DNA of 64,000 nucleotides from Symsagittifera roscoffensis. Its lineage: Eukaryota; Xenacoelomorpha; Acoela; Convolutidae. A model generated the notes under the pieces. The model saw only the letters and a program-made list of their open reading frames with translations, was not told the DNA's origin and did not search any database. The stretch spans positions 1-64,000 of the forward strand of contig NW_026970836.1 of assembly GCF_963678635.1 (NCBI RefSeq), read 5' to 3'. Positions 11,818-23,198 of this stretch are shown here, in pieces (positions within the stretch are counted from its first letter, which is position 1; each line of letters begins with the position of its first letter). The translations under genes and the position numbers were made by a program.

Positions 11818-13329
11818 AGGTTCTGATAATAATGCGTGTGTTTCGTCAAATGTATATGGGTTTTCTGAAAAAGAAAAACGTGTTGATGATTGGGGTTGAT
11901 TTGTCTGACTAGCTGTTGATCTTGTTGGAGATTTCTTTGATGTCGTAATCGGTGTGGACTGTTGTGTTGGTTGTTGATTAGCAATTTTGAAAAGTTATTT
12001 AGTTTCTATTTATGAAGAAAATTTACGTTGATTATTAAATTCTTCTATGAAAATAAATTATTAAAAGTATGTTGCTAGTGCAAACAATTTTATTGCCTTT
12101 TTTGTACATTTGTAAATTGTAAAAATAGGGGACCAAAAATGTGAAATATATCACTGAGAGAAGAAAAATCTCTTTCTTGTTAAATAAATTTCTTAACATT
12201 TAGATAGTTGTTGAAACATCGTACCTGAGGAGTTGGTGAAGAATTTCTGCGAAGTTGAGATAAGCTTTTTAGTGAAAAATTACAAAAAACTGCAAAAAAT
12301 TACCGAGAGTATTAAAAATATTTCAAAGGTGTCTATAATAAAAAGTATACTGATTTGAAAAAAAATTGATAGGTATGAACGAAGTTTCGCAATTTTTATT
12401 TTTAGGAGTTGAACTGATTGAGAGAGAAGCATTTGATTCGTCTCGTCGAATTGCTTATATTTTCCGAGTTGAAAATTGAGTGTGGTCGGAATAATTTTTG
12501 TTTTTTGACAAGTGGGTTTGATATAGGCAGTTTTTGGTGAGGGGAAGTCTGAAGGTCTAGGAATGATGTCTTGAGGTCTAGGAACGATTTAATGGATGAT
12601 CGGGGGTATTCAGGAGTTATATGTACCTTAGGCTAAAGGATCATGTCTTGTTTTTACTTTAGGCTAACTTAAAATTTTTCCTTGAGGGAAATTTGAAGTG
12701 TAAGTTAAGACAATATTGGTGATCTTTGTACTAGTTGGTAGGGGAGGATTGTAACATTCAGATTTTGTTTATTTCATTTGTCAAATATGAGCGTGTTGCT
12801 TATTTTTTGATCTGGAGGTCTTTAAGTTATAGTTTCATATATGTTTGAAGTCTGTAAAGTGTCGCCTAAAGAAGTGGTGTCAGATCGGGGTGATGTTTAA
12901 ACAGTGTCTGATTGGCTAAAGTTGAACTAACTATTCAAAGTGTCAGTATGAATTATAGAAAAAAGAAAAAAAATGTGTTACATTTGAAAATGTTAAAATG
13001 ATTAATTTATTGGAAAGAGGTTGTTGAAATTCAACTTTCTTTAATCTTTTAGATTGTGGGTTGAAAGTTTTGTAGTCTTTCCGTGGTTGACTTCGGAGTC
13101 GTGATGATTGTCGTTGTTGCGATTTTTCTTTTGTTTCTTGTGATGAAAGTTGTGCTTCTAGTTTTCGATTTTTTCTTTGTTTTTGAGGTATTTGTTTACT
13201 GCTTCCTTCTTGAGATTTTAGTCTGGTGTTTTTAATTTCTTTGTTTTGTTGGTTCTAATAATTGTGTTGAACAATTTACATTATGTGTTTAATGGTGATT
13301 ATTGTCTGAGTTGTCGGAGAAATCCTTGA

Positions 13330-14400
13330 GTCCTTTCAAGGAGTATAACTGTGTTTGTTCGCGAAGAGCGTGTTCTTTTGGGTAGTATGGTAACAGATGG
13401 TTTCGTTGCTGAACTATTTCTTTTTTATTTGAATAAAGTTTATATGTTACATCAGTGGGTTGGTCATTAATTTGAAATGGTCCTTTTCGGATTGGTTGTA
13501 GTTTTTTGGATAATCCTTTTTGTGTTACAAAATTTGGTATTGAGACATACGTTCCGATTTTTAGGTTTGTAGCTTGTGTGAATCGCGAATTTATTTGTGA
13601 TTGAATATTCTCTCTTTGTAATAGTTTTTTGGCTATATTTTAATAAATTTCATTGTGTTCGTTATCTCTATTTAAAATCCATTCGTTATGTGTGCCGAAA
13701 ACTAATCTTAAAATTTGTGGAGGATGAAAATGATCTTCATCGTGTGTGTGTAATGGTAAATTATAACAAATTGATTCTTATGTAGGTTGGCAAAAACCTT
13801 GTGTTTTTTGAGGAATTTGCTGAGAACATTATTGGTTTGCGTGATTTTTGATTGAAAACCATTTCATAAGGTGATATTCTTAAATTTGTTGTTATCTGTG
13901 AACTATAAACTAGGGGAATAATTTTACATCTATTGAACATTCAGTGTATTTTGTATCATTTCCATGTATGATACATCTGAGGTACTCTTGTAGTGAACGG
14001 TTCATTCCTTCGACCACACCATTAGTCCATGGGGCATGAGACGATCGTGGTTTGTGTTTATTGTTGTATAGATTGCACAATGTGATGATTTCCTTATTTA
14101 TGAATTCAGTGCCATTATCGGTGACAAGGATTTCTGGTAATCCAAATTCTGCTATCTAGTGTTCGTAAAGTGTTGTATATGCATAATAGGCATTAGAATG
14201 AGGTACTGGGTTGAGTGCTACATAGTGTGTAAATGCATCAACTATAACCATTATACATGAGTTTCCTTCTGAAGAGGGTGATATCGGTCCTTTTGTATCA
14301 AATGAGATTCTTTGGTTGAAATAAAAACTTTGTCCTTTAAAATCTTGTTTTTCTGCTCTTTGTTTCTGATATTTGGGTATGGTTTATTTAACTGGTATGT
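13330..14400 (-). pseudogene. Integrase remnant of old element
   Basis: The minus strand shows pieces of a retroviral-type integrase core. These are a MVIVDAF-type segment near 14231-14253, VTDNGTEFINKE near 14090-14130 and APWTNGVVEGMNRSLQEYL near 13985-14040. A KGPFQI-type segment near 13470 fits the C-terminal GPY/F module of Ty3/gypsy integrases. It is broken in several places. It supports assignment to Ty3/gypsy rather than Ty1/copia. Confidence 0.7.
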
Positions 14401-14423
14401 TATGCAATCGTTACATAATACTT

Positions 14424-14541
14424 TGATTCAAATCGGTGCATTGAGTAGGTAAAAGTTTTGGATAAAATTTAATAACACAAAAAACCACACTCAAATTTTA
14501 TCCAAAAAATTTTTACCTACTCAATGCACCGATTTGAATCA
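14424..14541. repeat. Near-perfect inverted repeat, arms about 48 bp
   Basis: The left arm 14424-14470 and right arm 14493-14541 are nearly perfect reverse complements around a 22-base loop. Both arms contain the CGGTGCATTGAGTAGG block or its complement. Since it lies inside the old pol region, one arm probably arose by local inverted duplication of pol sequence. Confidence 0.85.
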
Positions 14542-14632
14542 GTTTTTTTTGTGATCCTACATGTCCTTTTGTATTTAAGGAAAATGAATTGTCAAATGCT
14601 AGAAGTTTCATATCTAGTGGTAAACAGGGTAC

Positions 14633-14839
14633 TTAAAATTCAGGTGTTTGGTAGTCTAAAACATTGGTATTCACGTTTATAGATGTATTTTTAAATTTTC
14701 TGTAGCATCTAAGAAGTGTTTTGTTTCCTAGAATTGTGATATCTCCTCTTATGGGGTTTGATTTGTAATTGGGCCAAGACTTTAGTTGTCTAATGACTGG
14801 GTCAAGATTTTGGTACTTTTGTAGTATCTCAAGTGTCAA
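14633..14839 (-). pseudogene. Pol connection-region remnant of old element
   Basis: A short open stretch containing DPVIRQLKSWP and LLRCYRKF, typical of the segment between RNase H and the integrase zinc-binding domain in gypsy-type Pol. Its position between the RT and integrase remnants fits. Confidence 0.5.
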
Positions 14840-15294
14840 TTTTTCTGCGGCTGGTAGAAAGTTCTTTTCAATTTCTGTTTTTGAAATAGGTATGTTATCT
14901 AGGGGGTCAGGTAGGTTAAAAACTTGATTTATTGTATACTTTGAATCAATATCTGGAGGTCCTGATAAATTTATATTGTCAGCTAAATTTTTTTTCTTTT
15001 TCTATTAAGGGGAATAGGTCTGTTCTATACATTTTTGTTTAAATGGTTTTTGTTGTGCATTGCTTTTGATCCATGATAAATATGGTATCGGTTTAAATGT
15101 AGAGTTTCCTAATAAGTCTTTTTCCTAGTGATTATTTTGGCAATCTAGATATAATGGAAAATGTTGTGAATTATTTTTTGTGCATTATCAACGTCAATTT
15201 TTACTGCATATTTGCATTCTAATTGTGGTGATGTTTCGTCTTTTGCAAGAAAAAACTTAATATTTTGGGGTATTTCTATCCATAGAAAAGTTTT

Positions 15295-15760
15295 TTAAAT
15301 TCGTATTGTTGATATCCAATAAACGAATTGTATTAAGCCTCGTGATTGCTCATCTAGTAGTATTTGATTGTATGCGCTGTTCATGTCAGCTGTTGTAAAA
15401 TATTTTCCGTTTATTTTTGTGAGAATTACTTGAACTGGTTGAATGAGCCAATTACATTTAAGTTTTTTAATGAGGGAAATGAAGTATCTTGCGTCTAAAA
15501 CGGTTTTCAATGATTCTCTTTTAGCTAGAATAATAACAAGATTCATGAATATGTTTCCTTTTGGTTTTTTTTTATTTACTGAAGAAATAATTTCGTATTG
15601 TTCTAATATGTCTTGTTATCTTTTGACTTTATCTTGTAAATGAATTGGAACTTTTTTTGCTCGTTGATTTTTGAAAATTGCGTCAAGTTTTAGAGGTAGA
15701 TGTATTGTTGAACTTTTTTTCCAACATCGAATTTAGATGTAGCGTAAACCATTGGGTATT
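15295..15760 (-). pseudogene. Reverse transcriptase remnant of old element
   Basis: The minus strand encodes YFTTADMNSAYNQILLDEQS, a clear match to the Ty3/gypsy RT block with the first catalytic Asp (usually YFS.LDL..GY.QI). Neighbouring fragments extend the RT on both sides. Broken, with several breaks. Confidence 0.7.
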
Positions 15761-16427
15761 TAAGTAGTAGTTCAGCTAGTTGATCAAATTCTTTTTGTGT
15801 AATTTTAGAGTGTTGAAAATTGAACATTGTAATGAATTTTTTTTGTTCAGTGGTATATTTCGATATTTGAAATGTCGGTTTAAAATAACAAAAAATTTTG
15901 TAAAGTAGTCTGTGTTTCGTTTTTTATCACTCAGTTTTTTGTTATTTGATAACTCTTTGTTAAGAATTGTTGATTGGCATATATCTTATGTTTTCAAGAT
16001 ATTATTTACTGAATATGCTATTTCTAATGTTGAAGAAATTGTTGTATTTGTTTCACAATAACCTAAAAATCCTAGAGGTAAGGTTTTTTTATAAAGAGAA
16101 TTTTTGTTTCTGAATTCACGTCTGACATTTATAGTCATTGCTTGTTTTGTTTCATGTTGTATTGATGGACTTGACTTATTGAGAAGTTATATACATATCC
16201 TGCTAGTGGTTTCAACTGTTTTCGTTCTTGGTTATATAAAGATTAAAGTTTGGAGAAAAATGGAGGTTGTTTATTTAATCTTTGAAAGAATGTTAGTGAT
16301 GTGTTTTTCATTCTTGTATACTTATCCTTTATATGTTTTTTGCTATTTAGGATATAAGAGTGGGAATATAATTAGTAATAAAAGATAATCCAACGATATT
16401 GTGTTTTATATCTCTGATATGGAATGT

Positions 16428-17012
16428 TTATTTGAAATGATTAGTTAAAAATTTATTTTGTTCCATTGTTCTAGTAGGAACAAGGAGTAAAAGACTTTTT
16501 CCAAAATTTGTGAAACCTAATCCTTGTGATGTAGCTAATTTGTTTGAGGTCTTTGACGGTGAAAACTTTGGATGTAAAGTTTGTATTTCATTCCATGTGG
16601 GAATATTTATAATATTTGATTCTGCTCCTGAGTCTACTAAAAAATCAATTTCGAGGTCTGGTGATTGAAAATCTTTGCTTCTTGGACTTTCTAAGAGAAG
16701 AGGGATTGTCCAAATTTTTTCTTTTGGTAGTTGTACCTTATTTGTTGTATTTGCTGTATTCTGATATATATTGTTCGTACCTGATCTTCCTTTAAGCTCT
16801 TGTTCGGTATAGTTAGTTTTGTTTTGTGTATTATCGGAGTTTTCAAAATTATTATGATTGTTTTGGTAAAAATTCCTTTCGATTGGTGTTTCGTATTCAT
16901 TTTCAATTTGAAGCATGTTTAGTGAGAGCGTACTTTCTGTTTCGCTCTCATCATCTGTGGATTCACATTTTATGTGACTTAGTTGTAGTTCTGAATTTTC
17001 TGTGTTACTCAT
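16428..17012 (-). pseudogene. Aspartic protease remnant of old element
   Basis: An open stretch of 194 codons whose second half contains LEIDFLVDSGAESNIINI, the D-S/T-G-A motif of retropepsins with typical flanking hydrophobics. The N-terminal half is Asn/Glu/Thr-rich linker. It sits between the zinc-knuckle remnant and the RT, as in gypsy-type Gag-Pol. Confidence 0.7.
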
Positions 17013-17703
17013 ACCGGGAGGGGTCTGATTGGATTTCTTCAGTTGATTGTACTTGGTTGATTTGTCTTTGATATTTAGTCGTGCTACTTCTTTAGTTTTG
17101 TTGCGAATTTTGATATTGTGTATTGTTTTTATGGGGTGTCTGAGAATAACTTTTTCGTCGATTTGATTAATTAGAATTTCGGTTCCTGGAATTGTTACGT
17201 GATCTATTGTGATAACTAATTTAGTTTGATCTAACGTTTGAATAGTTTCGTGATCTATTATCTGGGTTTTGTCTATTCCTATTGTTTGAGTAGTTCTTGT
17301 TTCCGTGGTATGAGGAATTACTAGAACGGTTGTTTGAATAATACCTATTTCAAGAGTTTGAATAAGAACGATTTCTTTTGTAATTGGAGTAATTACTTCT
17401 GTTTGAGTTTGATCTTGAATAGTTATTTCGATATTGATTGTTTTTACTGTTTGATCAACTATATCTATTATGTGATATATTTCGTGAACTTCTTTGATCT
17501 GGAAATCTTCCGCGGTAGTTATTTCTGTAAGGTGATTGTTGTCTAGAGATATTATAGTTATCTGGAAGTGGTTTTCCCAAACTATTATTACTGTGAAGTT
17601 TTTTTGTTTTGTAACTTTTGGTCTTTTTTCATGTATTGATAAAATGATTTATTTGGTTCTCTATATTTCTGTGGTTTGTTCTGATTGTCTTGTTGTTTTT
17701 TCT

Positions 17704-17745
17704 ACATTCAGCCATGCTATGTCCATATCGTCGACATTAATTACA
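17704..17745 (-). pseudogene. Zinc-knuckle (CCHC) remnant of old element
   Basis: The minus strand shows the CX2CX4HX4C spacing (RRYGHSMAEC at its end), the nucleocapsid zinc knuckle of Gag. Short, degenerate gag-like stretches continue to about 19.3 kb on the same strand. Confidence 0.55.
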
Positions 17746-18527
17746 CCAATTTTTGAATGAAAGTTTGCCTTTAAAATTTGGATTTTTCTCGTAGATATTC
17801 ATTATTTGAGTGATTTTTTTCAGCTAGTTCAGTGTCAGACTCAAGAAAGTATTTTATTTGCGAAGTAGTTGTGTGGATGTTGTTTACGTATTGTAATTTT
17901 AATTTTTCTGTTTCTTGCAGTTTCATAGTGAATTCAGCTTGTTTTTGTTTATCCACTAGTTTTCGAAAATTTTTATCGGATTCTCGAAATGAAAATGGAT
18001 GCTATGCTCTCTTTTTTATCGATATTTTCCTTAATTTTGGTGTTAGAGTCATCATCAAATTTTCTGTCATTTTTGTGTTTTTTTAGTCATGCGTTTTAAG
18101 GGAATTTGCTTTTCTTACCAGTGTATCAATTAATACTGCAAGTTGTTTAATTGTTTCATTAGGGAGTTCAGAGGTTTTACCGTGGATTGTATAGTTGTTT
18201 GCGGAAATGTTTTTTTATTTTTTGTTTTTTGAGTTATAAGTGTAGAATGAATGGGGGAAATGCTTTGTTGCGTTTTTGTTGGCATTGTTTCGACTATTTC
18301 TTCATTAACGAAATGTAATGGAGTTCGAATATCTTGTTGTGAGATTTCTTGTTCCATTTAAATTTTCTTGTGTAATAATGAATGTAGAGTTTAAGCTATT
18401 ATTTCCTGTTCTGTCAATGAGCATTGCATTATAATACAAAGGTGTTGCATCAACAGTAAGTGGAGTTTTTCTAACGTAGTCTTAATTGATGGAAATGGTG
18501 GTGATTGCTTGACTCGATATATCAGTT

Positions 18528-18529
<2 letters not shown>

Positions 18530-18600
<71 letters not shown>
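18530..18600. repeat. (TA)n microsatellite
   Basis: An uninterrupted run of about 34 TA units inside the old retroelement. Confidence 0.97.
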
Positions 18601-18604
<4 letters not shown>

Positions 18605-19036
18605 TGAATGAGACCAATCAGGGTCCCAAACATAATCTGTTTCATCTACTAATACAGTTGTATTGTCTGAATTTTGTGGTCGAAAACTTTTTCTCGATAG
18701 TGCTATGAGACCAATGTTATAGAAAAAATAATCATTTCTAAACCATGCTAGTATCTTTTGTAGAATATCTTTAACATTTTTTGAGATTTCATTACTAGTG
18801 AAATTTTACGGATTATATTTAAAACATTTTGAGAAAATACTGATTTCTGGTCTCACATTTGTATATCGGGATGTTTATGTTGGTGACTCATTTTGTGTTT
18901 CTTTCAATTCTATTGCGGATAGATAGCTACAAATGATTGAAAATACATCGTTTGTGAATATTGAATTTGCTCTTTGTGAATTTTGGTGTTGTATATTTTT
19001 TTATGTAGTTTGTGAAAACTTTCTAGAATTCTATAT

Positions 19037-19333
19037 CTATATCGTCTGTTTGTTTTTGGTGTCTTGCGTGATTTGACTTTGTTGATGCAATTTTAATTTA
19101 AATATACGGTAGTGTGATGTGATATTACCTATTACTTTGAGATAGTGATCAAGAATTTGTCGTTTTATTCTTACTTCAGGAAAATCTAGTTTGCATGGGC
19201 TATTTCCTTTTTTAAACAAATGTGCAATTAAACTATAACAAAATTGTACTTGTCCTCGGGCGGGATCATTTTGTGGTTTTATGAAAAATAGGAGTTTCAA
19301 GTTATCATCAAAAATTTCATTGTAATCGATCAT
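19037..19333 (-). pseudogene. Gag-region open fragment of old element
   Basis: An open stretch of 98 codons on the element strand, upstream of the zinc knuckle. Its place suggests gag. It has no motif strong enough to confirm this. Confidence 0.3.
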
Positions 19334-20311
19334 ATTTTATATTGTAGAACTGCTAGTGTGTAAATTTCAATATGTCTTATTGATTGATTCCAATTATATA
19401 GACGTATTGGTTTGTTGATATATGACTTTATTTTTTTGCGTTTTCCTTTCACTGATGATGGTGTTGTAGCTTTTGAATCAGAAAAATATAATTGGTTTTC
19501 TATCAGTTTATTTTTATTTATTGAAACTTTTAACTCTTGAAGTTCCTGTATTGTATTTGTTTCTGATTGTGAGACTGCGTTTGTCGTTTTGAAAATCGAT
19601 TTTGAATAATTTGCTGTTGTTTTGTTATGATTGACTTTTTTGTGTTTGTCTTTTTGACCTAATAATCCCCATTGTTTGTTTGTGTGGTGTGATTACAAGG
19701 TCGTATCTTTCGTTTTTAATTAAACAATTATGTAGTACGGTTGTTTGTTTACTGTCTAGATTGTCTCTTGACATAAGGTTTAGGATGATGGATGCAATAT
19801 TTGGGGGTTAGAATTTTTATTTTCCTAAATTGTTAGTTCTTACCGTTTTTGTGTGGTTATCTTATCTTATCTTGAGGCATAGATTGTCGTGGTCGACGGG
19901 TTGGAGAGAGAGTATATCAATTCTTGAGAATGGTTTTTTACTTTCTCGTGAATAAATTATAATCTATCAGTTACCTACTTATTCTTACCTAGGGTTTGTG
20001 ATTTTGTGATCAAGGGATGGAGAATAGCAAATTAATCTACATGGTTCAGGTATAATTAGAAGACAAGTAGTTCGTTAGACACTATTTTATGACTTATTAA
20101 TTTGTTAAGGGTTTCAGCCTGGGTCATCAAAGAGGACGGGCTCAAGTGAAGGACGAGTAACCGAAATTCTTCACTGTCTAGCTGAATTAAAATGGTTAGT
20201 TTTTTAAAATTTTCTATTAGTCATGGGTCGCTTATAAGGGTTCGGTAGTGAATCGACGTTTGAGGTCGTTAGACACTTTTAAGGGGAAAACAAACAAAAT
20301 TGTTTTGACTT

Positions 20312-20415
20312 GATCCAAGGAAAACCTTGATGATCAGTTATAAAATAGATTAAACTTTCGTATAATTAAAGTTTAATTATAATTAAAGATCCAAGGGAAG
20401 CCTTGATGATCTGTT
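20312..20415. repeat. Two direct copies of a 27-bp hairpin-forming sequence
   Basis: ATCCAAGG...CCTTGATGATC occurs near 20312 and again near 20389. Each copy can form a short CAAGG/CCTTG stem. It lies in the presumed leader of the old element, between its 5' repeat and gag. Confidence 0.5.
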
Positions 20416-21276
20416 TATGAAAGAAAAGTGGAATATGGAAAGCAAGGATAAGCCTGGATAGATTTTGATTTAAAAGTTTTGAGTTCAAGAAAAAGTAAAA
20501 ATTAAGGTTTAGATGACATTGGTTTTTTGAATTTTCGCTGTTATGTTTTAGGTGATGAAGCTGGGATGAAGAAAATCAGATATGTTAATTTATGAAACTA
20601 ACAATGATTTTTATTACTAACTAATTTTTGTATTTTTTATCCAAAAGTTTATTTCTCCAAAAGTTTGATTTACTGCAGAATGTGGGGGAAACAACTTTTG
20701 CTCTTTTTATCAGTCGTTATTGTATAGATAGTAGGTTTAGCACCAGTAAGGTTGTTGAAGAATTTTTTCTTCAAATTATTTTCACATCTCAGTAAATGAA
20801 AATTTAAATTTACCGCATAAATTACTCTAAATACAAAAACTTGTTCGGGTTTCCGTCGTACTATCATATAGCAGAGTGGTCCGTTTCCTAATCGTTTTCA
20901 CGCCACGATCTTGGTCTTCTCTCAATACCTGGTATTTCTTGTACTGTTTGGAAATTTGGCGTAACTCCATAGAGACGTAGAGACATTTCTATTAAATTGT
21001 CTATTGCGTCTAGCATTTGTGCAATTTTGCAATTGTCTAATTCTAAGTTCTATTGTCTAATTCTAAGTTAGTTAAGGTCTTGTTTGAGACTTTTGGTCGC
21101 ACCAGATGAGTTATGGCCTATCGATTATACTCATAGAGTAATTTCAGATAAGGTACACCGTCTGCTCGTCACGCTACCTTTTTTTCTGCCGGATAGATTC
21201 GTGCAACTTCTTAGACTAATACCGATCTTAATCTTACTCTTATATATCCTAGTCTCAATCGATCTAGTGTATACGA

Positions 21277-21461
21277 GGAGAACAACTATATTCAAAGTTT
21301 TATTCAAATTGTTCTGGTGCTGAAACTACAAGTAGTTTCAGCACTTGCAAAGAAGTGTCAATGTTAGAGATGGAATACGATTGGTTAGTTAGTAATATTT
21401 TATTGTGATAATTTATCAACAATATAATTGGTTTATGAATACTAGCTTATAACTGATTCTA
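21277..21461 (-). repeat. LTR-like terminal repeat, 5' side of old element
   Basis: Partner of the repeat at 6279-6463. The two are similar over 185 bp with differences spread throughout, which points to considerable age. It contains the same CTGAAACTAC hairpin. Confidence 0.5.
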
Positions 21462-21589
21462 CTTTTGATTTAAATAGCGGGTAGGATGCCCCAATGAATG
21501 ACTGCAAGAACAAATTTGATTTGGCATTGAATCAACCAAAATTTTTATCGAATTTTGATGCAATGTCAACTACAGATATTAAAGTGCCA

Positions 21590-21860
21590 ATTTTAGTTCA
21601 TCAACATTTTTTTAGAGTTCGTCGAATTTTTTGAAGTTTTTTTTCCATCTCGTCCCAAACATTCCCAATAGACGATAAATCCAGTGAAACAGGAGGCCAT
21701 GGAAAAACTCGTTTTCTTTGTAAACAATGTTCACTTAGTCCGGCAGTATGGGGAGTTGCGGTATTCAATTTTTTTTCAAAGAAAACTTAATTCTTTCGTA
21801 AATATTCAGTAATGCCAGCCCGGACAATAACTCGTGTTTTTTTCCAGCAATCAATTTGCA
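21590..21860 (-). pseudogene. Tc1/mariner transposase remnant
   Basis: The minus strand reads NTATPHTAGLSEHC, then RVFPWPPVSLDLSSIGNVW and DEMEKKLQKI. This matches the C-terminal part of Tc1/mariner transposases (usual form: WP..SPDLNPIEN.W). The key block is present as SLDLSSIGNVW, so the glutamate normally in the IEN triplet is changed to glycine. Upstream pieces (VIVRAGITEYLRKN) are in the same frame, but a stop separates them, near 21790. Only the C-terminal half is recognisable and no inverted repeats were found. A dead fragment of a plain DNA transposon. Confidence 0.7.
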
Positions 21861-22466
21861 TTAATTTTTTGTCATCGGTGACCTTTATATTGGAGCACAT
21901 AGTTTTTTGTAGATATACTAACAAAAGTTCAAAATAAATTTTGGATTGTAAAAAGCTGACACGATTATGCTGCTTTTACAATCAAACGGGGTTAGTAGCG
22001 GGAGTGAAGACGTTAGAAGTTCAAAAATTGCATTTGTGTTTCAGGTACGATGTCAATGTCTATGTCGATGGCAAAGGCGACATAGGGTCTTTCCTGCGAA
22101 TACCATTGAAAACTTGATGACTAGTTCAATGAAAATACTTACTAAGAAATACAAGAAGAAGAAAGGATAACTGTGCATCTGATTAGCAGCGGGGCTTAAT
22201 TTTAAGTGGGCTAAACGTTCATTTTTTCATTAAGCACTCAAAAAGTAATATCGAAGCTTTAATAAAGTATCTTTCAGTTTCAAACATAGTTCTCAAGTTA
22301 CTTACTGAGAATTTATATTATCCGATTGTGCAAAAACATGGTACTTTACGATATTTTTAGCAGTTTATTAAAATACTTGCCCCATCTTGAAAATCCTGGA
22401 CAAAGTGTCGCTCTTTTGTCTCAGAAAAAATATCTATACGGCATGTTTAATAATGAACATAGCTAA
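21861..22466. other. AT-rich stretch without a supported gene
   Basis: Nothing convincing was found. A frame from an ATG at 21967 runs 67 codons but has no recognisable features. The 3' part is AT-rich. Confidence 0.4.
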
Positions 22467-22712
22467 AAAAACGGTAGGAAAAACCCGCTTGGTATTACTC
22501 GGCGACGAAGACATGTCTCGTTCCCGGAGTCCGGAAGTAAACTGCAGCATACGAAAGACAACACCTTCATCACTATAGACTCGAACAGCCTAGCTGTAGG
22601 CGACGAGGACGAGCGAGCCCTGAGGACGGAAGAGGGAGCCACCGAACTGTCCTTTTCAGACATCATCAATAATGAGATAAAGTTGACTCCGAGTCGCCAG
22701 TTAGACGACTAA
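22467..22712 (+). CDS. Possible terminal exon or gene fragment, with RHVSF motif
   Basis: A GC-richer island holds an open frame of 81 codons ending in TAA at 22710-22712, with no ATG start of its own. It reads KNGRKNPLGITRRRRHVSF and continues as an acidic, Ser/Thr-rich tail (TIDSNSLAVGDEDERALR, then ELSFSDIINNEIK). RHVSF after a run of arginines fits the RVxF docking motif for protein phosphatase 1, here an inference from pattern alone. A canonical AATAAA follows 25 bases after the stop. Together these look like a last exon of a host gene or a processed or captured fragment. No clear splice acceptor is seen at its left end. Confidence 0.4.
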   Translation, partial: KNGRKNPLGITRRRRHVSFPESGSKLQHTKDNTFITIDSNSLAVGDEDERALRTEEGATELSFSDIINNEIKLTPSRQLDD

Positions 22713-22736
22713 GGATCGGAAACGAAGCTGTATTGC

Positions 22737-22742
22737 AATAAA
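22737..22742 (+). terminator. AATAAA poly(A) signal
   Basis: The canonical hexamer lies 25 bases after the stop codon of the preceding open frame, at the spacing usual for short 3' UTRs. Confidence 0.45.
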
Positions 22743-22773
22743 TACTATTAGAGATGCTGTGATTATATTAAGA

Positions 22774-23190
22774 CAGGGGGATTTAGGGTGTGGGGTGGAT
22801 GCCTTCTCCCTTCTTTGAGGGAATCGGCCCCCTCACCAACTAAAAGGGTGGTCCTCCGTTATTGTTCTTTTATGATATCCATTTTCGGCGACCAGCCCTA
22901 AAGTTTTTCTAAAGAAGCTTTTGTCGCCCATATATTCTAATTTTGAGCATGAGCGCCCCAAAAAACGCGAACTGTTCGCCAAAAAATTTCCAAAAAGTAC
23001 CAAAAACTGCATTTTTCCAAAAACTTGACTGCGGTGCAGAAAATTTTGCCTATATAGGTTCTTTATAGTGTTCGCGTAGCGCTCGCACTGTCAATTTGGT
23101 CAAGTTAAGAAAAAGGGTCGATAAAATTTTCGAAAAGTTTATGAAAACCGCCCCCATCCGCCCCTCAAAAAAGCCCTAGATCCACCCCTG
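22774..23190. mobile_element. Non-autonomous hAT-type element, about 417 bp
   Basis: The left end reads CAGGGGGATTTAGGGTG and the right end, read inward, CAGGGGTGGATCTAGGGC. They form imperfect terminal inverted repeats with the CAGGG start typical of hAT elements. The flanks carry TATTAAGA (22766-22773) and TATCAAGA (23191-23198), an 8-bp target duplication with one mismatch, the size made by hAT transposases. There is no transposase frame inside, so it would have been mobilised in trans. Confidence 0.8.
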
Positions 23191-23198
23191 TATCAAGA

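Larger units (their letters stand above)
6279..21461 (-). mobile_element. Decayed Ty3/gypsy-type retroelement with envelope-like remnant
   Basis: Reading the minus strand from 21.4 to 6.3 kb gives the order expected of an env-bearing gypsy element: gag-like remnants with a zinc knuckle (about 17.7 kb), aspartic protease (about 16.65 kb), reverse transcriptase (about 15.3-15.7 kb), integrase (about 13.35-14.4 kb), then an extra ORF and an envelope-like remnant (about 8.9-9.7 kb). The plus strand is visibly rich in T and G throughout, a strand bias common in retroelements. It has many breaks, well over ten, and is a fossil. Two 185-bp repeats mark its possible ends. Several later events sit inside it, including a TA microsatellite and a local inverted duplication. 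Confidence 0.75.

Noticed and set aside
18391-18645. Frame rich in Ile-Tyr repeats
   Set aside because: It is the translation of the TA microsatellite.
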